Below the pieces are notes generated by a model. That model was not told the DNA's origin. It searched no databases and saw nothing but the letters and a program-made list of their open reading frames with translations. Below, one piece after another: positions 35,364 through 43,735 of a DNA stretch of 64,000 nucleotides. The position numbers and the translations under genes were made by a program. Origin of the DNA: Acidobacteriota bacterium (GTDB lineage Bacteria; Acidobacteriota; Terriglobia; Acidiferrales; UBA7541); contig PMES01000077.1 in NCBI GenBank assembly GCA_003154775.1, positions 57,330 through 121,329 on the forward strand. Reading direction: 5' to 3'. How positions within the stretch are numbered: the first letter of the stretch is position 1; every line of letters begins with the position of its first letter.

Positions 35364-37220
35364 ATGCTTCGACTGCGCCGCCTGATTCATGTTTCGATGC
35401 TTGCTGCTATCTTTTTCTTGATCTCCTCTTCGATCGCTGCCGGACCCGCTCCGCTCCACTACCAACTGCGATTCGAGCGCCCCAACACGCATCTGATGGA
35501 CGTCACCGTCCACGTCGACGCGCTGAGCGGCGCCGCCGCCGATTTCGCCATGCCCGACTGGGCGCCCGGCGCGTACGGCATCGAAAATTACGCCGCCAAT
35601 GTGCAACGTTTTCGCGCCCACAGCGCCGACGGCCGGGAACTCGCCTGGCGCAAGACCGACAGCCAGACGTGGCGCATTGCCCTGGGCGGCGCTACCGCTG
35701 TCACCATTGATTACCAGGTCTACGCCAACACGCTGCAGAACAACGTAGGCCAGTATGACGACCGCCACGCCTTCATCGCCGGCCCCGCCACCTGGATGTA
35801 TCTCGTCGGCGGCAAAGAGCGCCCTATCGAGCTTGCCATTGACGTGCCATCCGGCTGGAAAGTTGCCACCGGCATGGAGCACATTTCCGACCACACGTTT
35901 CGCGCCGAAAATTATGATTGGTTCGCCGATGCCCCTCTGGAAATCTCCGACTTCGCCGAAAAAGATTTCGTGGTCCTCGGCAGCACTTATCACGTCATCG
36001 TCCACGACGTCATGGGCGGCAAAGATACCTCGCAATTCACGGCTGACTTGCAAAAAATTGTGGACACCATTGTCCCCATCTTCCAACCCGTGGCGGGCAG
36101 CGGCGCGCAGGCCGCCCCATTCAAAGACTACTATTTTCTGTTCCACGTCTGGCCCAAGGCCGGTGGCGGGCTCGAGCATCTGAATTCCACGCAGATCAAT
36201 TTCTCAAAGGACATGGACAACACCGAGCCGGTTCCCGGACGCGGCACGCAATACACCCTCAAGCTTTCCGTCTCTGCGCACGAATTTTTTCACGCCTGGA
36301 ACGTCAAGCGCATTCGCCCGCGCCCGCTCGGCCCCTTCGACTATTCGCAGATGGTCCGCACTCCTTCGCTCTGGATCTCCGAGGGGCTCACCAGCTACTA
36401 CGGTTCGCTCGCGCTCGCTCGCGCCGGCCTCATCACTCCGCAGCAATACCTTGACGGCATCGCCCGGCTCATCACGGAATTCGAGAAGCTGCCTGGCCGC
36501 ACCGAGCGCAGCATTGAGGACACCAGTTGGGACACCTGGTTCTTTGGCCTCAGAACTATCAGCCAGGACAACAACCTTGCCAACACCTCGTATTCCTACT
36601 ACAACGGCGGCCAAATCATGGGCCACATTCTTGACTTCGCCATCCGCCAGGACACCAACAACCAGAAATCGCTGGACGACTGGATGCGCCTGCTGTACTC
36701 GCGCTATGCGCTGCCCAAGCCTGGCTTCGAGCCCGACGACGCCGTGCACGCCGCATCGGAAATCGCCGGTCAGGACGTGAGCGACATCTTCCGCCGCTAT
36801 ATCAGCGGCAAAGACTCCATTCCGTACGAAACCTACTTTGCCTACGCGGGCGTATCGGTCGAGAAGAAACTCGATTCCTCGAAATCGTGGGCGGGTCTGA
36901 CGTTAACGAAACAGGACAATGGCACCACCACGATCAAGAATATTATTCCCGGCGGCCCGGCTGAGGTCGGCGGCCTCGATAAGGACGACATCATCGTCGC
37001 CCTAGACGGCCGCGCCATCTCCACCGAGGATGTCGAAGCTCTTATCACCGCGTATAAGCCCGGTGTCACCCTACGCGTACTCGTCCAGCGTCTCGGCCAA
37101 ATGCGCGAATTCCCGCTTGCGCTCGCGCCCAACCCCTACTACACCTACTCGCTCAAACCCATGGAGCATCCTACGGCGCAGCAGCAAGCCATCTACAATA
37201 CCTGGCTCGGGATCAAGTAA
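35364..37220 (+). CDS. M61 family metallopeptidase with PDZ domain (second copy)
   Basis: A 618-residue exported protein, paralogous to the gene at 28251. ATG 35364 has GGAGGG upstream and opens a signal peptide (HVSMLAAIFFLISSSIAAG). The catalytic HEFFHAWNVKRIRP is at H306-E307-H310, followed by LWISEGLTSYYG. A C-terminal PDZ domain has GGPAEVGGLDKDDIIVALDG. It follows the M16 gene in the same direction with a 157-bp gap, making three exported peptidases within about 9 kb. Confidence 0.92.
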   Translation: MLRLRRLIHVSMLAAIFFLISSSIAAGPAPLHYQLRFERPNTHLMDVTVHVDALSGAAADFAMPDWAPGAYGIENYAANVQRFRAHSADGRELAWRKTDSQTWRIALGGATAVTIDYQVYANTLQNNVGQYDDRHAFIAGPATWMYLVGGKERPIELAIDVPSGWKVATGMEHISDHTFRAENYDWFADAPLEISDFAEKDFVVLGSTYHVIVHDVMGGKDTSQFTADLQKIVDTIVPIFQPVAGSGAQAAPFKDYYFLFHVWPKAGGGLEHLNSTQINFSKDMDNTEPVPGRGTQYTLKLSVSAHEFFHAWNVKRIRPRPLGPFDYSQMVRTPSLWISEGLTSYYGSLALARAGLITPQQYLDGIARLITEFEKLPGRTERSIEDTSWDTWFFGLRTISQDNNLANTSYSYYNGGQIMGHILDFAIRQDTNNQKSLDDWMRLLYSRYALPKPGFEPDDAVHAASEIAGQDVSDIFRRYISGKDSIPYETYFAYAGVSVEKKLDSSKSWAGLTLTKQDNGTTTIKNIIPGGPAEVGGLDKDDIIVALDGRAISTEDVEALITAYKPGVTLRVLVQRLGQMREFPLALAPNPYYTYSLKPMEHPTAQQQAIYNTWLGIK

Positions 37221-37311
37221 ACGCTGCGCCTCCGGCAAAGTGTGAGACTCGTCCAGCGCCGGAAGGGAAGTGCAGAAGCAGAATTTGTTGCCGCCGGGTC
37301 AGTTTCCGGTT
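37221..37311 (+). repeat. 90-bp duplicated noncoding block, copy 2
   Basis: Starts immediately after the M61 stop with ACGCTGCGCCTCCGGCAAA and runs to GTCAGTTTCCG, matching 32201-32290. The rest of the 427-bp gap to the next gene shows no supported gene except the promoter at 37549. Confidence 0.55.
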
Positions 37312-37548
37312 AGCCGACAACACGCCCAGAACATCCTCTCACTTCCCACAACCCCCTGTTTGGCCGCGAAATCTCCGGGTGGCTCTCATCACATACTCCG
37401 CGGGAGGAACGCTTCATATCTCCTGAACTTCGGTAAGCGAGTTAGGTTTTGCGGTCAAGGTTCCCTTTAAGGATGCGGGATCATCCTCATAAGCGATTGG
37501 ATTACGGTCCCGAATATCGAACGGCAAGGGATCAAGCTGTCCAGTACA

Positions 37549-37577
37549 TTGACGCTCAAAACTGGTCATGCTAACTT
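37549..37577 (+). promoter_or_regulatory. Predicted promoter of the two-gene unknown operon
   Basis: TTGACG (37549-37554), 17-bp spacer and TAACTT (37572-37577). Transcription would start near 37584, leaving a leader of about 64 bases before the GTG at 37648. Confidence 0.4.
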
Positions 37578-37647
37578 GGTATCCATATAAGAGATTTGTT
37601 ATCAGGATAATCCGACGCTTGGTGGTTTGGCGCCACGGAGGCGTGAC

Positions 37648-38016
37648 GTGGATGTTGAACGATTTCTCAAGGCACTCCCGTCCTTGAGCAATCCCTACGC
37701 CTTGGCCGGCTACTTGGTGATTGCGATAATCTGGTTCGGTTATGCACTCTCAAAAGCCCGGGTCTTATCTCGCCTGTCGTCGGGTCAGACCTCTACCGTG
37801 ATCCGCCTGATCTTCAAATATGCATTCCGGCTATCAATTGTCGCCATCATAATTTGTGTCGGGTATGCAGGATATCAGGCATACCTTGACGCCAACCGCA
37901 ATGCAAAGACGCATAATTCCGTCAACCAGCAAGCCGGAGATTGCTCGAACATCCAGAATGGCAACGGCAACTCCGCGTCGTCGAACTGCGAAAATAAAGC
38001 GGCAGGTACAAAATGA
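37648..38016 (+). CDS. Small two-helix membrane protein, unknown
   Basis: About 122 residues from GTG 37648, which has GGAGG six to seven bases upstream. It has two hydrophobic helices (YALAGYLVIAIIWFGYAL; AFRLSIVAIIICVGYAGYQA) and a polar tail with AGDCSNIQNGNGNSASSNC. The same motif follows the signal peptide of the next protein, whose start overlaps this stop (ATGA). The tail is probably periplasmic, where the two Cys could pair. No family recognised. Confidence 0.7.
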   Translation: MDVERFLKALPSLSNPYALAGYLVIAIIWFGYALSKARVLSRLSSGQTSTVIRLIFKYAFRLSIVAIIICVGYAGYQAYLDANRNAKTHNSVNQQAGDCSNIQNGNGNSASSNCENKAAGTK

Positions 38017-38762
38017 GAGTTCCAGTGAGAATCTTGCTTCTCGTCGGACTCTTTCTGGGAACGTTGACTTCATCCTTTGCACAGTCTCAGAAAGCCGGCG
38101 ACTGCTCGGTCGTACAGAACGGCACAGGGAATACGGCGTCGCTCAAGTGCTACGATATTGACGCGACTCTAGCTAAGCAGGTGCAGGAAATCCTGAACGG
38201 CACGAAACAGAACGCGTCCGCAGCGAAAGCTATGTCTGAGAAGTTAGATCGGATTCTAAAACACATGGATCAGGAAGACGCTCAACCGCTGGTCGGCCTG
38301 AAAATTGTTGGCGCAAAAGGTCCGGGCCTTGCTTGTGTTAACGAGTCAGCTGTCATCGCCCGTGACATCCTGTGGGAGGTAGTTATCTGGAACAGGGACA
38401 CGTTGGAACTCCAACCGCTTCCTATCCCAACTCAAAAATGCGATTGGCTGCGGCCCCGTGACGAAAGCGGCCCTTACGACATCTCTCACTGGTTTACTCA
38501 ATTGAAGCCGGGAACACACTTAATCGGATCTGCCATGATAAGTTGTCCGAACTGCATCACCGCTCGAACTTATATTTTGTCTATTGTTGTGGGCGAACGC
38601 GGATGGTTTTCGGAGATTAATCCCGGCCCTGGAAAGCAGGGCAAGCTTCTAGTACCACTGAACCCGGAATCTGAAGATGCGAGGGCCAAATTCCTGGACG
38701 CACTAGAGGCTTCTGTCCCAGCCAGCAGCAGGATTCCAATTGAAGACCAAAAACTCCGGTAG
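38013..38762 (+). CDS. Exported protein of unknown function with AGDCSxxQNGxGNxAS motif
   Basis: A 249-residue protein with a clear signal peptide (RILLLVGLFLGTLTSSFAQS). Next comes AGDCSVVQNGTGNTASLKC (mature N-terminus), an amphipathic helix (about 45-85) and a beta-rich C-terminal domain with CPNC. It is translationally coupled to the upstream membrane protein and shares its motif, suggesting the two interact or derive from one another. No family recognised. Confidence 0.75.
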   Translation: MRVPVRILLLVGLFLGTLTSSFAQSQKAGDCSVVQNGTGNTASLKCYDIDATLAKQVQEILNGTKQNASAAKAMSEKLDRILKHMDQEDAQPLVGLKIVGAKGPGLACVNESAVIARDILWEVVIWNRDTLELQPLPIPTQKCDWLRPRDESGPYDISHWFTQLKPGTHLIGSAMISCPNCITARTYILSIVVGERGWFSEINPGPGKQGKLLVPLNPESEDARAKFLDALEASVPASSRIPIEDQKLR

Positions 38763-38845
38763 CGATGGCCGTGAATCGGTTACGTCACTATCGTCCTCCG
38801 ATTGATCCCAAGTCACGGCCTACCCGGAAAGCAACCCACAACTGA

Positions 38846-39373
38846 TTATTCGTTGAAGAGGCGGGGTTGCGCCGCCGCCGCTGCGGCTGCTGCGGGTTTG
38901 CGGCGGGCAATGCCGACGACGCCTAGGACGGTCAATTCCGCGAGAGCGGAGCGCGGGACGTAGATGCGGTCGGTGTTGGAATTGAAATCGGGCGTGGTGA
39001 GGTGCAGGCCGTTATCGAGGAATGTCAGCAGGTCGTTGGGTATCACTCCCTCAAGAACCTGCTCGTCAAGAAAGCGCAGTTTGACCCACAGGCCGTCGAG
39101 CTTCGGGCGGCTCAGGAACGACTTGCGTTCCGGCTCGAACTCTTCCTTCAGATCGCGGACAAAGTAAATGGCGCGCACTTTGGCCAGTTCGATCTCCTCG
39201 CGCTCGCCATCCGGGGTGAGCAGTTCCAGCACCTCGGCATGGGCCAGGCGGGACGGGTTCAGGAATCCGCGGATGGCCTTGCGGTCGAGAAGTTCAATCA
39301 CCACTTTTTTGTGGGTCGTGGCTGGGGTACGCGGTTTCAAACTGAAATCTTCCGTTTCTGGCGACGAAACCAT
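38846..39373 (-). CDS. Conserved unknown protein with two related beta-domain segments
   Basis: A 175-residue soluble protein. It has two similar halves: KKVVIELLDRKAIRGFLNPS...EIELAKVRAIYFVRD and KLDGLWVKLRFLDEQVLEGV...RIYVPRSALAELTVLG. Both look like small beta-barrel modules. I recall similar proteins as a conserved unknown family in Acidobacteriota, from memory only. It ends in a run of Ala before QPRLFNE. Transcribed divergently from murJ. Confidence 0.75.
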   Translation of the reverse strand: MVSSPETEDFSLKPRTPATTHKKVVIELLDRKAIRGFLNPSRLAHAEVLELLTPDGEREEIELAKVRAIYFVRDLKEEFEPERKSFLSRPKLDGLWVKLRFLDEQVLEGVIPNDLLTFLDNGLHLTTPDFNSNTDRIYVPRSALAELTVLGVVGIARRKPAAAAAAAAQPRLFNE

Positions 39374-39461
39374 TGCAGAATGATGAAAGTTATGTTAATT
39401 TAAACACGTTTTTCCTGTCAACCCATTGTTTTTATTGGGCTTAGGTCCTGAGAGCCGGGTC

Positions 39462-41066
39462 TTGTCCGAGAAAAAAGAGATTCTGAAGTCGGCGTCGATC
39501 ATTTCGTTGGTTACGATTGTAAGCCGAGTTCTCGGTTACGTTCGTGATCAACGCATCACGCTTCTCCTTGGCACCACGCTGAGCGCCGACTCCTTTGTTC
39601 TGGCCTACCGCATCCCCAATCTTTTCAGGCGATTAGTCGGAGAGGGCACGGTCGCGGCTTCGTTCGTTCCCGTCTTCACCACGTACATGCGCGAACGCTC
39701 GAAGGAAGAACTTTGGGAGTTCGCCAACAAGCTTTTCTGGACCCTGGCGCTGGTCTTGGCCGTCATCACCGTACTCGGAGTAATCTTCTCGCGCCAGGTG
39801 ATCGTACCGTTTCCCACACCAGCCGACATTGCCGTTGGCTGGGGCGAGGCTATCGCCCTGAATCGCATCATCATCCCTTATATTTTTTTCGTGGGGCTCG
39901 CGGCCTTGGGCATGGGCATTCTCAACTGCTTCAACCATTTCGCCCTGCCTGCTTCCACCACCGTGCTGCTGAACCTCTCCATCATCGCATTTTCTACCGC
40001 CGTGGTTTGGCGCTACTTCCATAGCCCGGCGGTATCGCTGGCGGTGGGGGTGCTGGTCGGCGGAGCGCTGCAATTCCTCATCCTGATACCGCAAATGGTC
40101 AGACGAGGCATGCGCTTTGACTTTGGCATCTCGTTCTTGCATCCGGGGATCCGCAGCGTGGCGCGCGTGATGTTCCCGCGCTTCTTCGGCCTGGGAATCG
40201 CGCAGATCAATTTCTTCGTGGACACCTACTTTGCCAAGGCCGCGCGCATGCCTCGCGGCAGCCTGACGGCATTGTATGTGGCCGACCGCGTCATGGAACT
40301 GGTGCTCGGCGGCTACGCCATCGCCGTGGCCACCGCCATCTTGCCGATGATGGCCCACCATGCGGCCGCCAACAATTACGAGGGGTTGAAGAAGACACTC
40401 ACCTTCGCGGTGCGCATTGTGGCGTACATCACGGTGCCCGCGGCGGTGGGACTGATGATTTTGCGCGAGCCGATCATCCGCGTGCTCTTCCAGCACGGGC
40501 AGTTCGTCGCGGAATCCACGCGGCTGACCGCGCGCCCGCTGCTGTACTACGCCATCGGCTTGCCGGCACTGGCGTGCGTCAAGCTGATCGTGCCGGCCTT
40601 TTACTCCGCGCGCGATACCAAGACGCCCGTAATCGTCGCATCCATTTCATTCATTCTGAACATCGTCCTGAACGTCATTTTCCTGCAATTCCTTTTCAGA
40701 CGGTTTCAGAACGGCGGCCCCGCTTTGGCCACGGCGCTGGCCACCTTCTTCGACTTTTTCACGCTTTTCATTATCTTCCGCTTGCGCTACGGCTCGCTGG
40801 GCATGCTGGATATTTTGCGCTCGATCAGCAAGATTTCGCTGTGTTCGCTGATCATGGGCGCCGGCATCATGATTGCCAATTACTACGCGAAGAACGTGCT
40901 GCAGGGCGCCTTTCCCCTCCAACTGACGGTCTTCACGGGGATGATCCTGGGAGCGACGCTGCTCTATGTGGGGCTGACGTGGATTTTCCGCTGCCCTGAA
41001 ATCGAAGAGGTTTACGGTGTGGCCATGCGGCGGCCAGGAGCCGCGGAAGGGTTAGCGGGAAGCTGA
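39462..41066 (+). CDS. murJ: Lipid II flippase MurJ
   Basis: A 534-residue polytopic membrane protein with about 14 helices and MATE-like fold, which flips lipid II for peptidoglycan synthesis. It has SIISLVTIVSRVLGYVRDQ near the start, ADSFVLAYRIPNLFRRLVGEGTVAASFVPVF, and RVLFQHGQF and PAFYSARDTKTPV later, all MurJ signatures. Start uncertain: TTG 39462 (MSEKKEILKSASI) is chosen; TTG 39426 adds 12 residues. Its stop overlaps the xerD start. Confidence 0.93.
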   Translation: MSEKKEILKSASIISLVTIVSRVLGYVRDQRITLLLGTTLSADSFVLAYRIPNLFRRLVGEGTVAASFVPVFTTYMRERSKEELWEFANKLFWTLALVLAVITVLGVIFSRQVIVPFPTPADIAVGWGEAIALNRIIIPYIFFVGLAALGMGILNCFNHFALPASTTVLLNLSIIAFSTAVVWRYFHSPAVSLAVGVLVGGALQFLILIPQMVRRGMRFDFGISFLHPGIRSVARVMFPRFFGLGIAQINFFVDTYFAKAARMPRGSLTALYVADRVMELVLGGYAIAVATAILPMMAHHAAANNYEGLKKTLTFAVRIVAYITVPAAVGLMILREPIIRVLFQHGQFVAESTRLTARPLLYYAIGLPALACVKLIVPAFYSARDTKTPVIVASISFILNIVLNVIFLQFLFRRFQNGGPALATALATFFDFFTLFIIFRLRYGSLGMLDILRSISKISLCSLIMGAGIMIANYYAKNVLQGAFPLQLTVFTGMILGATLLYVGLTWIFRCPEIEEVYGVAMRRPGAAEGLAGS

Positions 41067-41965
41067 TGGAAATCGCAACGGCAATCGCGGCATTTTTGAC
41101 CCACGTAAGGGTGGAGAAAGGACTGTCGCCCAACACGGTTTCGGCGTACCGGCGCGACCTGCTGAAATTCGACGAATTCGGGGAAAAGAAGAAGCTCACC
41201 GTGGAAAGCGTTTCGCGCGACGACCTGGTCGATTTTCTGGCCAGCCTGTACCGTCAGAAACTGGAGAGCCGCACGGTGGCGCGCAACCTGGTCACGATGC
41301 GCAATTTTTTCCGCTTTACCCTGGTGCAGGAATTGCGCACGGAAGATCCTTCCCTGAACCTCGAATCGCCGAAGATTCGCCGCTCGCTGCCCGGCTATCT
41401 GCGCCTGGAGGAAGTGGAGAAGCTCCTGGCGCAACCCGACGACAAGCAACCGCTGGGGCTGCGTGACCGCGCCATGTTCGAAGTGCTGTACTCTACCGGT
41501 TTGCGCGTTTCCGAGCTGGTCGGGCTGCGGGTGATGGATATGGACCGCGCTGCGGGCTGCGTTCGCTGTATCGGCAAAGGGGATAAGGAACGCATCGTCC
41601 CCATTGGCAAGAAAGCGATCGCCCTTGTGGAACGCTATTTGCGCGACGCGCGTCCCAAGCTTTTGGGAAATGCGAAACAGGCCAACGTTACCACGCTCTT
41701 CATCAACCGGCGCGGCGGGCCGCTCAGCCGCGTGGGCGTCTGGAAGATTCTCTCGGCGTACGGCAGGCAAGCGGGCATGCGCACGGGCCTGACGCCGCAC
41801 ATGCTGCGCCACAGTTTTGCAACGCATTTGCTGGAACGCGGCGCGGACCTGCGCTCCGTCCAGTTGATGCTGGGCCATGCGGATATTTCCACGACGCAAA
41901 TCTATACCCACGTCGTGGAGGAACGACTGAAGCAGATTTACAAGGCACATCACCCGCGCGCCTAG
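41066..41965 (+). CDS. xerD: Tyrosine recombinase XerD/XerC
   Basis: A 299-residue tyrosine recombinase that resolves chromosome dimers at dif. Catalytic residues are all present at near-XerD positions: R147, K171, H245, R248, H271 and nucleophile Y280 (HMLRHSFATHLL, LGHADISTTQIYTHV). The N-terminal SAM-like domain (VEKGLSPNTVSAYRRDL) is complete. The XerC/XerD split cannot be settled by eye, but numbering favours XerD. ATG 41066 overlaps the murJ TGA by one base. Confidence 0.92.
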   Translation: MEIATAIAAFLTHVRVEKGLSPNTVSAYRRDLLKFDEFGEKKKLTVESVSRDDLVDFLASLYRQKLESRTVARNLVTMRNFFRFTLVQELRTEDPSLNLESPKIRRSLPGYLRLEEVEKLLAQPDDKQPLGLRDRAMFEVLYSTGLRVSELVGLRVMDMDRAAGCVRCIGKGDKERIVPIGKKAIALVERYLRDARPKLLGNAKQANVTTLFINRRGGPLSRVGVWKILSAYGRQAGMRTGLTPHMLRHSFATHLLERGADLRSVQLMLGHADISTTQIYTHVVEERLKQIYKAHHPRA

Positions 41966-42037
41966 CGCGCGGGCAGGAACGCATCGCGGGTGCGGCAGCC
42001 CTCTTGGGTATGAGCACCCTGAAGCGGAAGGAGCGCA

Positions 42038-43495
42038 ATGCCAGACTACATGTTTTTGCTGGAAAGCCGGCTCTCGCCCGAACAGCGCGCGGCCATGCTG
42101 CGCGTGCAGGAGTTGGCCTCGGCCATGGGCTTCAATATCTATCTCACCGGCGGCGCGGTGCGCGACCTGATTACCGGTGCCACCCTGCGCGATCTCGATT
42201 TCAGCGTGGAAGGCAACCCCTCCAAGATGGCGCGCGAACTGGAGAAGGGCGGCGCCAAGGTCATTTCCGAGGACGAAAAGCTGCGCCAAGTCGAAATTCT
42301 CTTCAGCGGCGATTACGAGGGCAGCATCTCCGCCGCGCGCGATGATTATTATGTGCGCCCGGGCACGCGCCCCGAAATCCGCTGGTCCACCATCATGGAG
42401 GATCTCCGCCGGCGCGATTTCTCCTTGAACGCCATCGCCCTCTCGCTGAATCCCGCTTCGCGCGGTTTGCTCCTTGATCCCACCAACGGCCTTTCGGACA
42501 TCGAGCACGGCGAAGTGCGCGCCCTCACGATTCACAGCTTCACCAATCAACCCGTGCGCCTGCTGCGCGCCCTGCGCCTTGCCGCGCGCATGGGCTACAA
42601 GCTCGAGTCGCGCACCCAGGAATGGTTCAATCTCGCCATCGAAAGGGAACTGCAACATACCATCACGCCCGAGGATGCCGGCGAGGAATTGCGCGCCCTG
42701 GCGAAGGAAGAGCGCCCGCATCTCACATTGAAAGATTGGGAAGCACACCATCTGCTGGACCGCGTGCACCCGCTGCTGGCCAAGAAGCACCCGGATTACG
42801 AGGCCATCAATCGCGTGATCAAGGTGCGCGATGACCTGTTCATGGCGGGATTCCGCCCGCGCCTGGCCACGCCCATGATGCTGGCGATTGTGGGCCGGCT
42901 GAAGGACCGCGAGGCCAGCCGTCTGCTCGCGAAGCTCGGCTTCCGCTCCGCGGAAATCGAGGTGATCGAGAATTTTCCCGACCAGGCTCACGATATTCAG
43001 AAGGACCTGGCGGGGAGAAAGACGAAAACGCCCATCGAAGCCTACCGCTACATCGAGAAGCTTTCGATGGAATACGTGGCGTATCTCCTGGCCGAATCCA
43101 ACAACTCAGCGGCGCTGTCCAAGTTGAAGGCGTTTCTCCACAAGTGGCGCCCGATTCGCATGGCGCTGAACGCCGTGAGCAACGAATTGGAAGGGCTGGG
43201 TATGCCGCGCGGGCCGAGGTTCGATCATGTGGTACAGGAAGTGTTTGCCGCGCAACTGAACGGGCGCGGCAAGACGCCCGAAGAGCGCATAAAAATGCTG
43301 CGTCGGCTTTCCGGCATCAAGGAAGCGCCAAGGAAAAAAGAAAAGGAAAAGAAGCCCGCCAAGGTTGGCGAAAAGGCGGCCACAGTCGAAGCCGCACCAG
43401 TGAAACATGGCGGCGCGGACAAGGGCAGCACAAAGGCGAGGCTCATGGCCGCGCAAAAAGCCAACAGCGCGAAAAAGGCCAAGGCTAAGAAATAG
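42038..43495 (+). CDS. CCA-adding/poly(A) polymerase family nucleotidyltransferase
   Basis: A 485-residue class II nucleotidyltransferase. The head domain has GGAVRDLITG, RDLDFSVEG (catalytic Asp pair) and RRRDFSLNAIA. The neck follows with PVRLLRALRLAARMGYKLE. The roughly 65-residue C-terminus is Lys/Ala-rich and probably disordered RNA-binding. The likely role is CCA-end addition or repair of tRNA, though poly(A) polymerase is possible. ATG 42038 follows GGAAGGAG. Confidence 0.88.
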   Translation: MPDYMFLLESRLSPEQRAAMLRVQELASAMGFNIYLTGGAVRDLITGATLRDLDFSVEGNPSKMARELEKGGAKVISEDEKLRQVEILFSGDYEGSISAARDDYYVRPGTRPEIRWSTIMEDLRRRDFSLNAIALSLNPASRGLLLDPTNGLSDIEHGEVRALTIHSFTNQPVRLLRALRLAARMGYKLESRTQEWFNLAIERELQHTITPEDAGEELRALAKEERPHLTLKDWEAHHLLDRVHPLLAKKHPDYEAINRVIKVRDDLFMAGFRPRLATPMMLAIVGRLKDREASRLLAKLGFRSAEIEVIENFPDQAHDIQKDLAGRKTKTPIEAYRYIEKLSMEYVAYLLAESNNSAALSKLKAFLHKWRPIRMALNAVSNELEGLGMPRGPRFDHVVQEVFAAQLNGRGKTPEERIKMLRRLSGIKEAPRKKEKEKKPAKVGEKAATVEAAPVKHGGADKGSTKARLMAAQKANSAKKAKAKK

Positions 43496-43514
43496 TTTGT
43501 AAAATCAGAGTATT

Positions 43515-43615
43515 TGTCGTCCCGAGACTCGTTCGCCCTTGAGCGGGGGGAGTAACCTGTTTTCCCCCGGGCCTCTTGCGAAAAAAACAGATTCCCCGCT
43601 GCGCTCGGAATGACA
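43515..43615. repeat. TGTCAT-family palindrome, gene-less
   Basis: Outer ends TGTCGTCCCGAG (43515) and CTCGGAATGACA (43615) with inner AACCTGTTTTC and AAAACAGATTC. The left arm has an enlarged hairpin (GTTCGCCCTTGAGCGGG). It lies between the CCA enzyme and dnaE. Confidence 0.65.
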
Positions 43616-43637
43616 AAAGTGTCTGCGCCTCGCTAAA

Positions 43638-43666
43638 ATGGGGTCGAGCAGTGCTCGACCCCTACG
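43638..43666. repeat. GGGGTCGAGC palindrome, copy 2
   Basis: ATGGGGTCGAGCA then GTGCTCGACCCC and TACG, matching 5806-5834. Confidence 0.55.
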
Positions 43667-43697
43667 TGAGCGCGCTGTGGGAAACGCGAGAAAGGCG

Positions 43698-43727
43698 TTC
43701 GCATTTCCGCGAGCGGCGATTTACAAT
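43698..43727 (+). promoter_or_regulatory. Possible dnaE promoter, near-leaderless
   Basis: TTCGCA (43698-43703), 18-bp spacer and TACAAT (43722-43727). The start would be within a few bases of the ATG at 43736, which has no Shine-Dalgarno site, so a leaderless mRNA is possible. Confidence 0.35.
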
Positions 43728-43735
43728 CAAGTTCC

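Noticed and set aside
37471-37548. tRNA or small RNA gene in the 427-bp gap
   Set aside because: No cloverleaf, T-loop word or terminator was seen; only a promoter-like pair further on.
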